A stretch of DNA of 64,000 nucleotides. It comes from Zhuqueibacter pondensis (lineage in GTDB: Bacteria; Zhuqueibacterota; Zhuqueibacteria; Zhuqueibacterales; Zhuqueibacteraceae). This document shows, in pieces, positions 45,939-55,569 of this stretch. The notes beneath the pieces are model-generated. The model was not told where the DNA came from. It did no database searches and saw nothing but the letters and a program-made list of their open reading frames with translations. The stretch is taken from the NCBI GenBank assembly GCA_034505955.1, contig JAPDQK010000017.1, positions 36,662 through 100,661 of the forward strand, read 5' to 3'. Within the stretch, counting starts at the first letter, position 1. Every line of letters starts with the position of its first letter. The position numbers were made by a program, and so were the translations under genes.

Positions 45939-47780
45939 ATGAGCGGAATTTGTGGAATCTACAGCCCGTCCCATCCCGATTTGGCCAGCCGGGAGATTCT
46001 GAACAAGATGCTGGATGCCATTGGTCATCGGGGCAAAGCCGCGCGCCGATCATTCGTGGATGAGAAAGTGGGCATCGCCATTGGCCATGTATTTGCCCCG
46101 GCATTTCTCGCCGCGGGCGAAGAGGCGGTACCGAACTGGCATGAAGATGAAGGTTACATTGCGACTTTGGATGGAGCGATTTTCAACGCTAACGAGTTTT
46201 TGTCAGCGCACTCGTGCCTGCGCCCGAGCGACCGCGATACCGGCGGGGCTGTGGAATACCTGCGACAGAATCCCACCAATTTCCCGGAAAAATTGGATGG
46301 GCACTATAGTCTGGCCGTTTGGGACAAGCCAGCGCGGGAGTTGTGGTTGGTGCGCGATCCTCTCGGCGTCAAACCTCTCTATTACTGTCATTTTGAAGAT
46401 CAGGGACTGCTTATTTTTGCTTCTGAGCTGAAAGGTGTCCTGCCCCATCCGATCATCAATCGCCGTCTCAGCCGTGAGGCCTTGACGGCGTATTTGACAT
46501 TTGGCTATGTTCCTGCTCCCCTGAGTATTTTTGAGGGCATTCACAAAGTCTTTCCGGGCGAGGCCTCGAAATTCGGCGCAAACGGCCAGATGATTGGACG
46601 CCGGCATTGGTATAAAATGGTCTTTGATTCCTCAGCCGGTGAGTTCGAAGCATTGGCTGTACAACTCAGAGCGCATGTCATTCAAACCATCGCCAAACAT
46701 ATCGAGGGTGCCGAGCATCTCGGCGTTTTGTTGAGTGGCGGTTTGGACTCCACCATTTTGCTGGGTGTGCTGAAGATGCTCGGGATTCCGAAACTCGAGA
46801 CCTTCACGATCGGATTTCATACCCATGCGCAAAGAGCGCAGCTTGCCGAAGACCTCCAGTGGGCGGAACAAGTGGCGCAGAGGTTTTCAACCCAACATCA
46901 CCCGATCATCATTGCGCCGGATCATGATCCCCATTTCTTGCTGCCGCGCATCTTTCGCCAGCTCGATGAGCCGATGCTGACCCCGAACGCCTATTCGAAA
47001 TACTTTCTCTTGGAAGCGGCGCAACGAAATGGCATCAATTCGTGTCTGAGCGGCTCCAATGGCGAGTACTTGTTCGAGCGTGATCCACAGGCAGAAATCC
47101 AGAAAGATTTGGAAGCTCTCGGCAATGACGCCACCGCGGAGGACCTTGTGCTTTCTGATCTCACCAAGCTTTTTGCTTTTGCAGAACAGAAAGAACTGCT
47201 CGCAGAGCCCATCGACGAACCACGTGAAACGATGCTCCGCCTGATCCGCCATTACCAAGAGGGAATAGAGGCAGAGGATCTCGGGGATTGGATTTATGGC
47301 GTTCCCGTTCGAATAAAGGGCGCACAAAAAAGCATCGCTGCCCAAGATGTCGCCGCGGTTTTGAACGGCGTCGAAATCCGCCACCCATTTTTTGATCAGC
47401 ACCTGCTGGCTTGCACCAATCGCATTCCGGCGCGTTTCAAAGGCAGTGAATCGAAGAGCCTGGAAAGAGCAATTATCAAAGCAGCGTTTCGGGACATTTT
47501 GCCGGAAGCCATACTTGGGCGCAAAAAAATAGGCTATCCGAGTTATTATTGGAATCATGGTGAAATCGAAGATTTGAAACAATCCCTGCTTTCCCCGGCT
47601 GGTCTGGCGCGTACCGGTCTCTTTCAACCCCGGGCGGTCCAGAAAATTATTGAGGCAGATGAGAAAAGCAATAAGAAATCTGCCGGCAAGCGGACTTGGG
47701 GATTGTTGGTTTTGCAGGCTTGGTTCGAGCTGTACCTCAATGGTAATGATGATTTTCTTCGGGCGCCATCGCTTGCATAA
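45939..47780 (+). CDS. Asparagine synthase (glutamine-hydrolysing)-like protein
   Basis: The 613-residue protein has an N-terminal class-II glutamine amidotransferase domain and a C-terminal synthetase domain. The PP-loop SGGLDSTILLGVL begins at Ser266, and RDPLGVKPLYY and ELKGVLPHP are typical. The expected Cys directly after the initiator Met is not there: the protein begins MSGICGIYS, with Cys at position 5. Either an N-terminal cut exposes it, or a non-standard ATT start is used, or glutaminase activity is lost. It may make asparagine or amidate a cell-surface or peptide product. It is 33 bases after the RtcB-like gene. Confidence 0.85.
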   Translation: MSGICGIYSPSHPDLASREILNKMLDAIGHRGKAARRSFVDEKVGIAIGHVFAPAFLAAGEEAVPNWHEDEGYIATLDGAIFNANEFLSAHSCLRPSDRDTGGAVEYLRQNPTNFPEKLDGHYSLAVWDKPARELWLVRDPLGVKPLYYCHFEDQGLLIFASELKGVLPHPIINRRLSREALTAYLTFGYVPAPLSIFEGIHKVFPGEASKFGANGQMIGRRHWYKMVFDSSAGEFEALAVQLRAHVIQTIAKHIEGAEHLGVLLSGGLDSTILLGVLKMLGIPKLETFTIGFHTHAQRAQLAEDLQWAEQVAQRFSTQHHPIIIAPDHDPHFLLPRIFRQLDEPMLTPNAYSKYFLLEAAQRNGINSCLSGSNGEYLFERDPQAEIQKDLEALGNDATAEDLVLSDLTKLFAFAEQKELLAEPIDEPRETMLRLIRHYQEGIEAEDLGDWIYGVPVRIKGAQKSIAAQDVAAVLNGVEIRHPFFDQHLLACTNRIPARFKGSESKSLERAIIKAAFRDILPEAILGRKKIGYPSYYWNHGEIEDLKQSLLSPAGLARTGLFQPRAVQKIIEADEKSNKKSAGKRTWGLLVLQAWFELYLNGNDDFLRAPSLA

Positions 47781-47849
47781 CAGAAGCACCATTTTCAAGA
47801 AACCAAATTCACCCTCAGGAACAAATTCATGTTGATAGGAGGTCCTGCC

Positions 47850-48923
47850 ATGCGAGTGGGTATTACTTACAACGTTAAACATCCTCAGGAACTTTCAGGG
47901 GATAATGGCAACGTCCCGGTTGATGATCAAGCCGAATGGGACGATCCAGAAACCATTCAGGCCATTATTGCGGCCTTGAGCCAATACCACGAAGTTATTC
48001 CCATCGAAGCCGATCTCGAGGCCTATGACAAATTGCGGCGTTGGCGGCCGGATATTGTGTTCAACATCGCCGAGGGCAAATTCGGCGCCTCGCGCGAACT
48101 GCAGATCCCCGCTCTCTTGGAGATGTTGAAAATTCCTTATACCGGCTCGGATCCCTTGACCTTGGGGATTTGTCTCGACAAATCTCGCGCCAAAGAGATT
48201 CTCACCTATCATCATATTGCCACGGCAAAATTCTCGGTGGTTCAGTCCTTGCCATTGGATGGGCACCTCGAGCATCTGGACTATCCGCTGTTCGTCAAAC
48301 CGATTTTTGAAGGTTCCAGCAAAGGCATCTGGAATGACGCCTTGGTCAACAATTTTGCCGAGCTCACCATGTGCGTCCAGAGAATCTGGCGGACCTATTC
48401 ACAACCGGCGCTGGTGGAAGAGTATCTCCCGGGCCGGGAATTTACCGTTTCGCTTCTCGGTAACGGTCCGCGACTGCGTGTGCTCCCCATTGTGGAGATC
48501 AGTTTCGATGGCTTGCCGGACGATCTCAACAAATTCTATTCTTATGAAGTCAAATGGATTAGCGATCGGCGCGTCAACCCCGCAAAGTTATATGGGGACC
48601 CCAAAGCTCTTGATTCGGTCTTGCAGACAAAGATAGAAGAGTTGTGCAAAAGAGCCTTTTATTGCCTCAACTGTCGTGACTGGTGCCGCATTGATATTCG
48701 GTTGAACGCGGCTGGAGAGCCCTGCATCATGGAACTCAATCCTTTGCCGGGGTTGATTCCGGATCCGGCGTATCCCGATTGTTTCGTAAAAGCCGGGCTC
48801 GAGGCCGGTCTCTCGTATGATGAGCTGGTGTTAGCGGTTCTTGAAGAGGCTTGCCTCAGATTGAAGTTGGCGCCGAAGGCAACGGTAGCCCTGGACTATG
48901 CAGGAAGCGAAATTCGCGCATGA
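47850..48923 (+). CDS. D-alanine-D-alanine ligase-like ATP-grasp enzyme
   Basis: The protein is 357 residues from ATG 47850, preceded by a perfect AGGAGGT. The ATP-grasp layout is clear: N-terminal MRVGITYNVKHP, the D-Ala-D-Ala-ligase-like FNIAEGKFGASRELQIPALL and IPYTGSDPLTLGICLDKS, the central YPLFVKPIFEGSSKGI, EEYLPGREFTVSLLG and the metal site CIMELNPLPGLIPD. Enzymes of this kind form amide bonds between an acyl-phosphate and an amine. Classical Ddl is normally near cell-wall genes, which are not present here, so another amino acid or peptide may be the substrate. Likely co-transcribed with the asparagine-synthase-like gene (69-base gap). Confidence 0.85.
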   Translation: MRVGITYNVKHPQELSGDNGNVPVDDQAEWDDPETIQAIIAALSQYHEVIPIEADLEAYDKLRRWRPDIVFNIAEGKFGASRELQIPALLEMLKIPYTGSDPLTLGICLDKSRAKEILTYHHIATAKFSVVQSLPLDGHLEHLDYPLFVKPIFEGSSKGIWNDALVNNFAELTMCVQRIWRTYSQPALVEEYLPGREFTVSLLGNGPRLRVLPIVEISFDGLPDDLNKFYSYEVKWISDRRVNPAKLYGDPKALDSVLQTKIEELCKRAFYCLNCRDWCRIDIRLNAAGEPCIMELNPLPGLIPDPAYPDCFVKAGLEAGLSYDELVLAVLEEACLRLKLAPKATVALDYAGSEIRA

Positions 48924-49259
48924 GTCAAATGTAACCCCCTCAGTCATGGGGCTGTCATTCTGAAAGAATCTTTTTTGATTCGAAGAATGTGCTTGAATTT
49001 TAAAAAGATTCCTCCGGAATGACAATTGCTCTCCCCATCACCGAGGCATTCCAATCCAATTTCCCTGCTTTTTTCTCTCTTATTACGACGCTGAGACACA
49101 CAATTTACAAAGAAAGGACACCGCCGTGACACAAGTTGAGAGGGAATGTAGGTATATTTAGTTGTGTAGTTGACCAAGCGAAAAACGCCGAGCACAAATG
49201 CGATCGGCAGTTTGAATTTGGTAATACTCGAGAACTCATTCAAACTTAGGGAGAATGTG
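48924..49259. repeat. Intergenic stretch with a TGTCATTCTG hairpin
   Basis: At 48952-49023 lies a hairpin-forming repeat: CTGTCATTCTGAAAGAATC at the left and AAGATTCCTCCGGAATGACA at the right. It directly follows the ATP-grasp gene and could help end its mRNA. The rest has no gene. AGGGAG at about 49247 is the ribosome binding site of the next gene. Confidence 0.7.
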
Positions 49260-49838
49260 ATGGTAACAAAAGTGAAATTTATCGTGGTTGTCTTCGCCGC
49301 GTTGTTTTTGGCGGCAGCGAAAAGTGGTGAAACGCAGGTCGCCGTGCAAAAAACTGCCGCGGACCTTTTCAAAACGCTCAAGCCCGGCCAGTGGGTGGAG
49401 CTGGAAGGCACCGTGCAGAAAGATTATACGGTATTGACCAAAAAAGTCAAACTTCTCACCGGCGACTTTCAGGATGATGATTGGGAAATCAAAGCCGCGG
49501 TCAGGACGATAGATAAGGCCAAGAAACAATTTCAGGTGCTCTTGCTGCCGGTTGTCACTTCGCAAGAGACTGAATATGAAAATGACGCCGGCACCTTCAA
49601 AAGCTTCGATCAATTGAAGGTTGGAATGTTGGTGGAATGTGAGGGCACCTATTTGAAAGACGGAACTTTTGCCGCCGAAGAAGTTCAGGAGGAAACGGAC
49701 TACGAGCCCAATGAACTTCATGAGCTGAGAGCGGTGGGTAAGGTCGAGAAAATCGATCCTGAAAAACGGACGGTCAAGATGGTGGGGGTTACCTTTAAAA
49801 TCATCGAATCGACCAAAGTTCAATCCGCGCTCAAATAA
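49260..49838 (+). CDS. Exported DUF5666-like protein
   Basis: The protein is 192 residues from ATG 49260, with AGGGAG seven bases upstream; an in-frame start at 49170 is rejected. A signal peptide covers MVTKVKFIVVVFAALFLAAA. The mature part repeats a beta unit of the DUF5666 kind: LKPGQWVELEGTVQKDYTV, LKVGMLVECEGTYLKDGTF and AVGKVEKIDPEKRTVKMVG. It is related in pattern to the cytoplasmic protein at 17064-17528. Likely periplasmic; function unknown. Confidence 0.72.
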   Translation: MVTKVKFIVVVFAALFLAAAKSGETQVAVQKTAADLFKTLKPGQWVELEGTVQKDYTVLTKKVKLLTGDFQDDDWEIKAAVRTIDKAKKQFQVLLLPVVTSQETEYENDAGTFKSFDQLKVGMLVECEGTYLKDGTFAAEEVQEETDYEPNELHELRAVGKVEKIDPEKRTVKMVGVTFKIIESTKVQSALK

Positions 49839-50318
49839 ACGGAGCGCATTAGGTTGACTTGGTCAATCAAAGTTAAAAAAAATGTATGAATTTAGCCAAC
49901 TGAAGAAGATGTCATTCTGGAAGAATCTTTTTTGGTACTAACAAGTATTTCTTTAAAAAGTAAAAAGATTCCCTACGGGCGTAGCCTACGGAATGACAGC
50001 CTTAGTTAAGGTAAGATTCAGATGGCTAAATTCTTACAAAAAAATCTGAAAGTTTTTTTGTTGTTTTCGGTGATTTTTCGGCGGGAATCATTTTGCCGCC
50101 GAAGTACGCCGAACTCACCCTGCGGGCGTAGCCGAGTTTCGCGGAAGAATTGTTAAAGCTGCCCGAAGGCTACGCCCGTAGGGATTTCACAAGACAAAAT
50201 AATTTTCGACAAAATTATTTTGTCTCCAATTGTTTTGTCTTTTTCGCTGCGGTCTACGGCCGTTGGCTTGCTCGTGATGGAATGAGTTCTGTTGAAGAAT
50301 AATCAAGGTCAATTCACC
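49839..50318. repeat. Intergenic repeat cluster before the TolC-like gene
   Basis: At 49910-50035 lies a full copy of the TGTCATTCTGGAAGAATC family with an internal CCTACGGGCGTAGCCTACGG insert and the tail GCCTTAGTTAAGGTAAG. Two more CTACGGGCGTAGCC-type units follow at about 50120 and 50170. Copy 4 of the GACAAAATAATT palindrome is at 50193-50239. No gene is seen. Confidence 0.7.
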
Positions 50319-51887
50319 ATGACAACGATGATTACCTTTTGGCATTACCGGTGGGAAAATGGGAGGCGGGTGCAGCACGGTGAGATTTTTTTCACGGCAA
50401 TTTGTTTGATGATCATCTTGATGTTCATAACCCGGGGTATGGCCGGAGAAAATGATCGGGCGCGGGGTGGCGATTTTCATTACCGGCCTTTCAGTGAAGC
50501 AGAAATCAAGGCCGCCATTCAAAAGCCGCTCCTGTTGGACGATTGTATTCGCATCGCCCTCGCCAAGAACATCAATCTCAAATTGGCAGAAGGAGACCTC
50601 GGTAAAGCCGAAGCCACGCACAGCGGCAGCTACGGCAAATTCCTGCCAGTGTTCAGTGTTGAAGGTACGAAAGTGAATTCGCTGCTGGAGGAGCCTGATT
50701 CTCTCTCCCGTTTTGGGGAAGCGCGATTTGATAACAATACCACGGTCGCCGGCAAAGCCCAGCTCTATCTGCCGACCGGCGCGACCTTCGAGCTGACGCG
50801 TGATTTTCTGCGCGAGGTCCAGTACCCAACCGGCCAGCCGATCACCAAAAATCAGGATCTCACCTATGCGATCAATTTTACTCAGCCGTTGTTGCGGGGC
50901 GCCGGGCCAAAGATCGGCCGCAGCTCGTTTCTCAGCTCGGGATATGATAAGCAAATTCAAGAAAAGCAATTATTGAATACGAAATTGCAGACGGTACTCG
51001 CGGTCAAGAGCGCTTATTATGAAGCCTTGGCCAAACGTGAATTGATCAAAGTTCAGGAAGCGGCGGTCCGGAGCGATTCGAATCTCATTAAAGCCTCGGA
51101 AGCTTTGATGCTGGCGAAAATGGCGACGCGGCGTGACGTGTTGAGCGCCGAGATTCGTTTTGCCGATGACCGCGCCGCACTCATCAAAAGCCAAACGGAT
51201 TACCAACTGGCGCTGGATGACTTGAAATATATCATGGGCTTGCCCATCGAGATGCCGATTGAACTGGATTCAACGGGATTGAGCTATGCGCCAGTCACTC
51301 TCGATGAGGCGGCGCTGATTCGCACGGCTTTGGAGAATAATCCATCCATTCACAGTGCCGAACTCACGATACGCCGCAGCCAGTTGCAGCACAGCGTTGC
51401 CAAGAATTCGGTTTTGCCGCAGCTCGATCTGGTCGCCTCGTATTCCTCAAATTTGCAGACTGACCTGATTCTAAATCAACATATGGGCCGGACCGGCGGC
51501 TGGCAGGCAAAACTGAATTTGAGTTATTCATTCCTGAGCCGGGACGCTGCGGCCAGCGCTGAAAATGCGCAGATAGCTCTGTCGCAACAGGAAGACCGGC
51601 TGCTCGATCTGCAGCGCCAGATCGTGCGCAATATTCGCGATATCGTGCGCAGTGTGTATACCGGCGCCGAGGAGCTGAGCGCCATCAAGCGCGGCATCGA
51701 GGTCGCGGAGGAGAAACTGGCTTTTGCCACGACCATGTTCAATCTGGGCCGCGCCTCGAACTTCGATATTACCGATGCCCAAGAATTTTTGCTCAAGGCG
51801 CAAAATCAATACCTGAGCAAATTGGTCGATTATCACACGCAACTGGCATTATTGGAAAGCTTGACCGGTCAGCCAGTGACACCATAA
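50319..51887 (+). CDS. TolC-family outer-membrane efflux protein
   Basis: The protein is 522 residues from ATG 50319 (a TTG at 50292 adds nine residues). A long N-terminus precedes the hydrophobic signal (FFTAICLMIILMFITRGMAG). The mature protein has the two-fold TolC repeat: LLLDDCIRIALAKNINLKLAEGDL opens the first half and LDEAALIRTALENNPSIHSAEL the second, with long coiled helices that form the periplasmic tunnel. It is the outer-membrane exit duct for the adaptor and ABC pump encoded directly downstream. Confidence 0.9.
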   Translation: MTTMITFWHYRWENGRRVQHGEIFFTAICLMIILMFITRGMAGENDRARGGDFHYRPFSEAEIKAAIQKPLLLDDCIRIALAKNINLKLAEGDLGKAEATHSGSYGKFLPVFSVEGTKVNSLLEEPDSLSRFGEARFDNNTTVAGKAQLYLPTGATFELTRDFLREVQYPTGQPITKNQDLTYAINFTQPLLRGAGPKIGRSSFLSSGYDKQIQEKQLLNTKLQTVLAVKSAYYEALAKRELIKVQEAAVRSDSNLIKASEALMLAKMATRRDVLSAEIRFADDRAALIKSQTDYQLALDDLKYIMGLPIEMPIELDSTGLSYAPVTLDEAALIRTALENNPSIHSAELTIRRSQLQHSVAKNSVLPQLDLVASYSSNLQTDLILNQHMGRTGGWQAKLNLSYSFLSRDAAASAENAQIALSQQEDRLLDLQRQIVRNIRDIVRSVYTGAEELSAIKRGIEVAEEKLAFATTMFNLGRASNFDITDAQEFLLKAQNQYLSKLVDYHTQLALLESLTGQPVTP

Positions 51888-51910
51888 TCTGAATCCATGC
51901 GAGGTAATTT

Positions 51911-53140
51911 ATGAAAGAGTTGAACGATTTACAGAACACGCTGAGAAATTATCTGGCAGATAAACGTCATCGCAAAACGGTGATGCTCGTCGCGCCGGCG
52001 GCGGTGGTGGTGCTGCTTGCCGGCAGCTCGCTGCTGGTTTCGGAGACGGACGATACCACGATTCCCACCGCTCGGGTCAGGCAGGACAAGGTGACGATTA
52101 AAATCACCGAAACCGGCGAATTGCGGGCGCAAGATCAGGTGACGATCAGCGCGGTCACAGACAAGCAAATTCTGTGGCTGGTCCCCGAAGGCACTTGGGT
52201 TGAAGAGGGGGATACTTTGATCAAATTCGAGTCGGAAAAATACATTCTCTCGCGCGGCGAGGCCGAATCCTCGGTGATGGTTGCCAAAGCGGATCTGGTC
52301 AAAGCACAAAGCGATCTCGAGGCGATGATGGCCAAAGAAGAAGCAGCCAGAAAAACTTATGAGTCGCTGCCGGAATTGGCCAAAAAAGGCTTCATTCAGG
52401 AAAGCGAGGTGGAACAAGCCCAATTGACTTACCTCGAGCTGAAGTCGAGAGTCCGGTCACTGCGGGCTGCCGTGGATGCGGCAAAGGCAAATGTTGATCG
52501 TGCCGCGCGCGGTCTGGCGCAGCAAGAAAGAAAATTGCGCCAGGGTGTGGTGCTGGCCCCGCGCGCTGGCTTGGTGGTTTATGCCATGACCGGCGATGCG
52601 GAAAACCAGAAGAAAATCACCGTGGGCATGACGCCGTTCGAAGGCATGGATTTGATGTACTTGCCGGATATTTCCTCGATGATGGTGGACACCGAAATCA
52701 GCGAAGTCGATCTCGCCAAAGTCACGACGCAGATGCCTGTCGAAATCCGCCTCGATGCGTATCCGGATGCCGTCTTCAAAGGCGAAGTCACCTATATCGC
52801 CGATCTGGCGAAACGGAAAATCAGCCGCATTACCGGAAAAGCCACCGGCGCCAAAGTCTTTGACGTGACCGTCAAAGTGCTCGATCAGGATCGCCGCCTG
52901 AAACCCGGACTCACGGCGACTTTGGATATTATCGTGGATCAGTACGAGAAGGCGCTCTACATTCCGCTCGAGGCGATTTTTCTCGATGAGCAGGATCAAA
53001 CCATCGCCTATGTGAAGCACAGAGGTAAAATCGAAGTGCGCAAGATCACCATTTCCGAAAGTAACGATCGCGTCGCCGTGATCAAGGAAGGTTTGAAAGA
53101 GGGCGAGGAAGTCTTGCTCGGCCGACCGACCTCGATTTAA
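51911..53140 (+). CDS. MacA/HlyD-like periplasmic adaptor subunit
   Basis: The 409-residue protein has one N-terminal membrane helix (TVMLVAPAAVVVLLAGSSLL, about residues 23-42), a biotinyl-lipoyl-like domain split by a coiled coil at about residues 117-200 (KADLVKAQSDLEAMMAKEE, then AAVDAAKANVDRAARGL), and beta-barrel and membrane-proximal domains. It links the inner-membrane ABC pump to the TolC channel. The gap to the TolC-like gene is 23 bases. The ATPase gene follows after a 330-base repeat-filled gap. Confidence 0.9.
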   Translation: MKELNDLQNTLRNYLADKRHRKTVMLVAPAAVVVLLAGSSLLVSETDDTTIPTARVRQDKVTIKITETGELRAQDQVTISAVTDKQILWLVPEGTWVEEGDTLIKFESEKYILSRGEAESSVMVAKADLVKAQSDLEAMMAKEEAARKTYESLPELAKKGFIQESEVEQAQLTYLELKSRVRSLRAAVDAAKANVDRAARGLAQQERKLRQGVVLAPRAGLVVYAMTGDAENQKKITVGMTPFEGMDLMYLPDISSMMVDTEISEVDLAKVTTQMPVEIRLDAYPDAVFKGEVTYIADLAKRKISRITGKATGAKVFDVTVKVLDQDRRLKPGLTATLDIIVDQYEKALYIPLEAIFLDEQDQTIAYVKHRGKIEVRKITISESNDRVAVIKEGLKEGEEVLLGRPTSI

Positions 53141-53469
53141 CTTTTTTACGAATTGAATCTTTGCAGAAAAAGCAAAGCCATTAACCACAGATTACACGGC
53201 TACGCCCGTAGGGTTCCGGCCACTAAAGGGCCCTTCGGGGCTTGTCCGGGTTGTGGAGATGATAAGAATTTAGCCATCTGAACCTTACCTTAGCTAAGGC
53301 TGTCATTCCGTAGGCCTGCGGCTGTAAGCTGCGCCCGTAGGGAATCTTTTTACTTTTTAAAGAAATACTTGCTAGTACCAAAAACGATTCCCTACGGGCG
53401 TAGCCTACGGACGCAGTCTTCCAGAATGACATCTTCTTCAGTTGGCTAAATTCATACTGGAGATGAAAG
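53141..53469. repeat. Intergenic repeats between adaptor and ATPase genes
   Basis: At about 53262-53460 lies an inverted copy of the TGTCATTCTGGAAGAATC family: GAATTTAGCCATCTGAACC, AAGGCTGTCATTCCGTAGG, an internal GCGCCCGTAGGG unit, CCCTACGGGCGTAGCCTACG and CCAGAATGACATC at the end. A separate GGCTACGCCCGTAGGG unit is at about 53200. These sit inside what should be one efflux operon. No gene is seen. Confidence 0.7.
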
Positions 53470-54207
53470 ATGCTCGTTGAAGCCAAAGATTTGACCAGAG
53501 AGTATGTGATGGGCGAGACCGTGGTGCGCGCGCTGCGCGGCGTTTCATTCAACGTCGATCAGGGCGAATTTGTCGCGATTATGGGGCCTTCCGGCTCCGG
53601 CAAATCCACGCTCATGCATTTGTTGGGTTGTCTGGATCGGCCCACTTCCGGCACTTATTTTTTGGATGGCACTCCGGTGCAGAACCTTCCCGATCAGGAG
53701 CTGTCACGACTGCGCAATCGCAAAGTAGGATTCATCTTTCAGGCATTCAATCTCATTTCCCAGCTTACGGTTTTGGAAAATGTCGAAGTCCCGCTCATTT
53801 ACATGGGGGTGGAGCGTGCCAAGCGTCGTGCTCTGAGTTTGGAGGTGCTGCAAGCCGTCGGCTTGGGTCAGCGGCACAGCCACCGACCGAATGAGTTGTC
53901 CGGAGGTGAGAATCAGCGCGTGGCCATTGCCCGGGCGTTGGTGACCAATCCGCAGATCATTTTCGCGGATGAGCCGACCGGCAATCTCGACACCAAGACC
54001 GGCAATGAAATCATGGAAATTCTGCAAGAATTGAACGAGCGCGGCACGACGATTGTGCTCGTCACTCATGAGATGTCCAAGGCCAAATGGGCGCGCCGGC
54101 TCATTCACATGCAGGATGGCAGGATTCTGCGTGAGCTGGCCGGTGCAGAAATTCAACAACTGGCAGATCTATTTCAAGGGTTTCCTACGAGCATTGAGGA
54201 AAATTGA
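53470..54207 (+). CDS. MacB/LolD-type ABC transporter ATP-binding protein
   Basis: The 245-residue ATPase has Walker A GPSGSGKST, FIFQAFNLISQLTVLENV, signature LSGGENQRVAIARAL, Walker B IIFADEPTGNLDTKTG and switch His in LVTHEMSKAKWA. The DEPTGNLD form is characteristic of the MacB/LolD/FtsE group of mechanotransmitting transporters. It drives the permease at 54334 to push substrate through the adaptor and TolC-like channel. In classical MacB, ATPase and permease are one protein; here they are split. Confidence 0.93.
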   Translation: MLVEAKDLTREYVMGETVVRALRGVSFNVDQGEFVAIMGPSGSGKSTLMHLLGCLDRPTSGTYFLDGTPVQNLPDQELSRLRNRKVGFIFQAFNLISQLTVLENVEVPLIYMGVERAKRRALSLEVLQAVGLGQRHSHRPNELSGGENQRVAIARALVTNPQIIFADEPTGNLDTKTGNEIMEILQELNERGTTIVLVTHEMSKAKWARRLIHMQDGRILRELAGAEIQQLADLFQGFPTSIEEN

Positions 54208-54213
54208 TTGTTG

Positions 54214-54301
54214 CTCATACTCATACTCATACTCGATGTTAGAAATCGCAGCGGCGAGTACGAGTAAGAGTACGAGTAGGAGTAAGAGTAAGAGTAAGAG
54301 C
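54214..54301. repeat. Hexamer tandem repeats in inverted arrangement
   Basis: CTCATACTCATACTCATACTCG at the left (hexamer CTCATA) is mirrored by CGAGTACGAGTAAGAGTACG and further GAGTAA units on the right, around a short spacer. It can form an imperfect hairpin and fills most of the gap between ATPase and permease genes of the same transporter. Copy number could vary by slippage. Confidence 0.8.
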
Positions 54302-54333
54302 ACGTAAGGGTACTTATTAAGGTCATTTGCACC

Positions 54334-55569
54334 ATGCAATATTCTGAAAGCTTGCGCATCGGGATCAAAAGCATTTTGGTCCACAAGCTGCGCTCGTTCC
54401 TGACCACTCTCGGCGTGATTTTCGGCGTGGCCGCGGTCATTTCCATGCTTTCGATTGGCGAGGGCGCCAAGCGCGCGGCCGTTGAGCAGATCAAATTGTT
54501 GGGCACCAATAATATTCGTGTCAATCATCTCAAGCTGACCGGCGAGCAGGCGGAAGAGGCGGAGAAAAAGCTCTCCAAAGGATTGAGCTATCACGATGGT
54601 CAATTGATCCGCGCCAATTTACCCACTATCAAAGCCATGGCACCGTTGCGATTCGTTGAGGTCGAAATCATGCTCGGCAACAAGGAATCCACCGGGCGCG
54701 TGATCGGTACCGATGATGCTTATGAATGGGTGGCCAACTTCCATCCGAGTGAAGGCCGCTTCATCACCGCGCTGGATGTCTTGGAGGCGAAACGGGTCTG
54801 TGTCATCGGCGCGGAAATTCGCAGCGAACTTTTTGGCTACCGCAATCCGATTGGGCGCCGGGTCAAAATCGGCGACACTTGGTTTACCGTGGTTGGCGTG
54901 ATGGAATCCAAATCCGTCAAAGAAGGCAAGGCTTCGGTGATCAAGCTGCGCAATATCAACAAAGACGTCTATATTCCGATCACGACGGCGTTGAAACGCT
55001 TCACCGATGAGGACCGTCCCAATTTTGTCGAAGAAATCGCGATTCAAGTCCAGAGCGAAGATCAAGTCGTGCCCACCGCTGAAATCGTCAAGCGCCTGCT
55101 GCAGCGCACACATAACGGCGTGAATGATTATGAGATCATCATTCCGGCCGAGCTGCTGGCGCAGAGCCAAAAGACGCAGCGGGTCTTCAATATTGTCATG
55201 GGCTCGATCGCCGCCATATCGTTATTGGTCGGCGGCATCGGCATCATGAACATCATGTTGGCCAGCGTAACCGAACGCACCAAGGAAATCGGCACGCGGC
55301 GCGCGCTGGGCGCCACCGAGCGGGACATTCTCGGGCAATTTCTCAACGAGACGATTTTGATCAGCGCCACCGGTGGTTTCATTGGAATTATTTTAGGCGT
55401 GGTGATGGCCAAGGGGATCAATCTGTTTGCGGGCTGGGATACCGTGATTTCTCTTTACAGTGTGGTGATTTCGTTCGGTATCTCCGCGTTGGTGGGTATT
55501 GTCTTCGGGATTTATCCGGCGCGGCAGGCGGCGAAGATGGATCCGATTGCAGCGCTGCGGTTCGAGTAA
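54334..55569 (+). CDS. MacB-like ABC transporter permease (FtsX family)
   Basis: The 411-residue protein has one N-terminal helix (LRSFLTTLGVIFGVAAVISM), a large periplasmic MacB-PCD domain, and three C-terminal helices of the FtsX type: MGSIAAISLLVGGIGIMNIM, the ATGGFIGIILGVVMA region and VVISFGISALVGIVFGIYPA. The loop VTERTKEIGTRRALGAT and the end PARQAAKMDPIAALRFE are typical MacB features. Together with the split ATPase, the adaptor and the TolC-like protein it forms a tripartite efflux pump for a small molecule, peptide or glycolipid. Confidence 0.94.
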   Translation: MQYSESLRIGIKSILVHKLRSFLTTLGVIFGVAAVISMLSIGEGAKRAAVEQIKLLGTNNIRVNHLKLTGEQAEEAEKKLSKGLSYHDGQLIRANLPTIKAMAPLRFVEVEIMLGNKESTGRVIGTDDAYEWVANFHPSEGRFITALDVLEAKRVCVIGAEIRSELFGYRNPIGRRVKIGDTWFTVVGVMESKSVKEGKASVIKLRNINKDVYIPITTALKRFTDEDRPNFVEEIAIQVQSEDQVVPTAEIVKRLLQRTHNGVNDYEIIIPAELLAQSQKTQRVFNIVMGSIAAISLLVGGIGIMNIMLASVTERTKEIGTRRALGATERDILGQFLNETILISATGGFIGIILGVVMAKGINLFAGWDTVISLYSVVISFGISALVGIVFGIYPARQAAKMDPIAALRFE

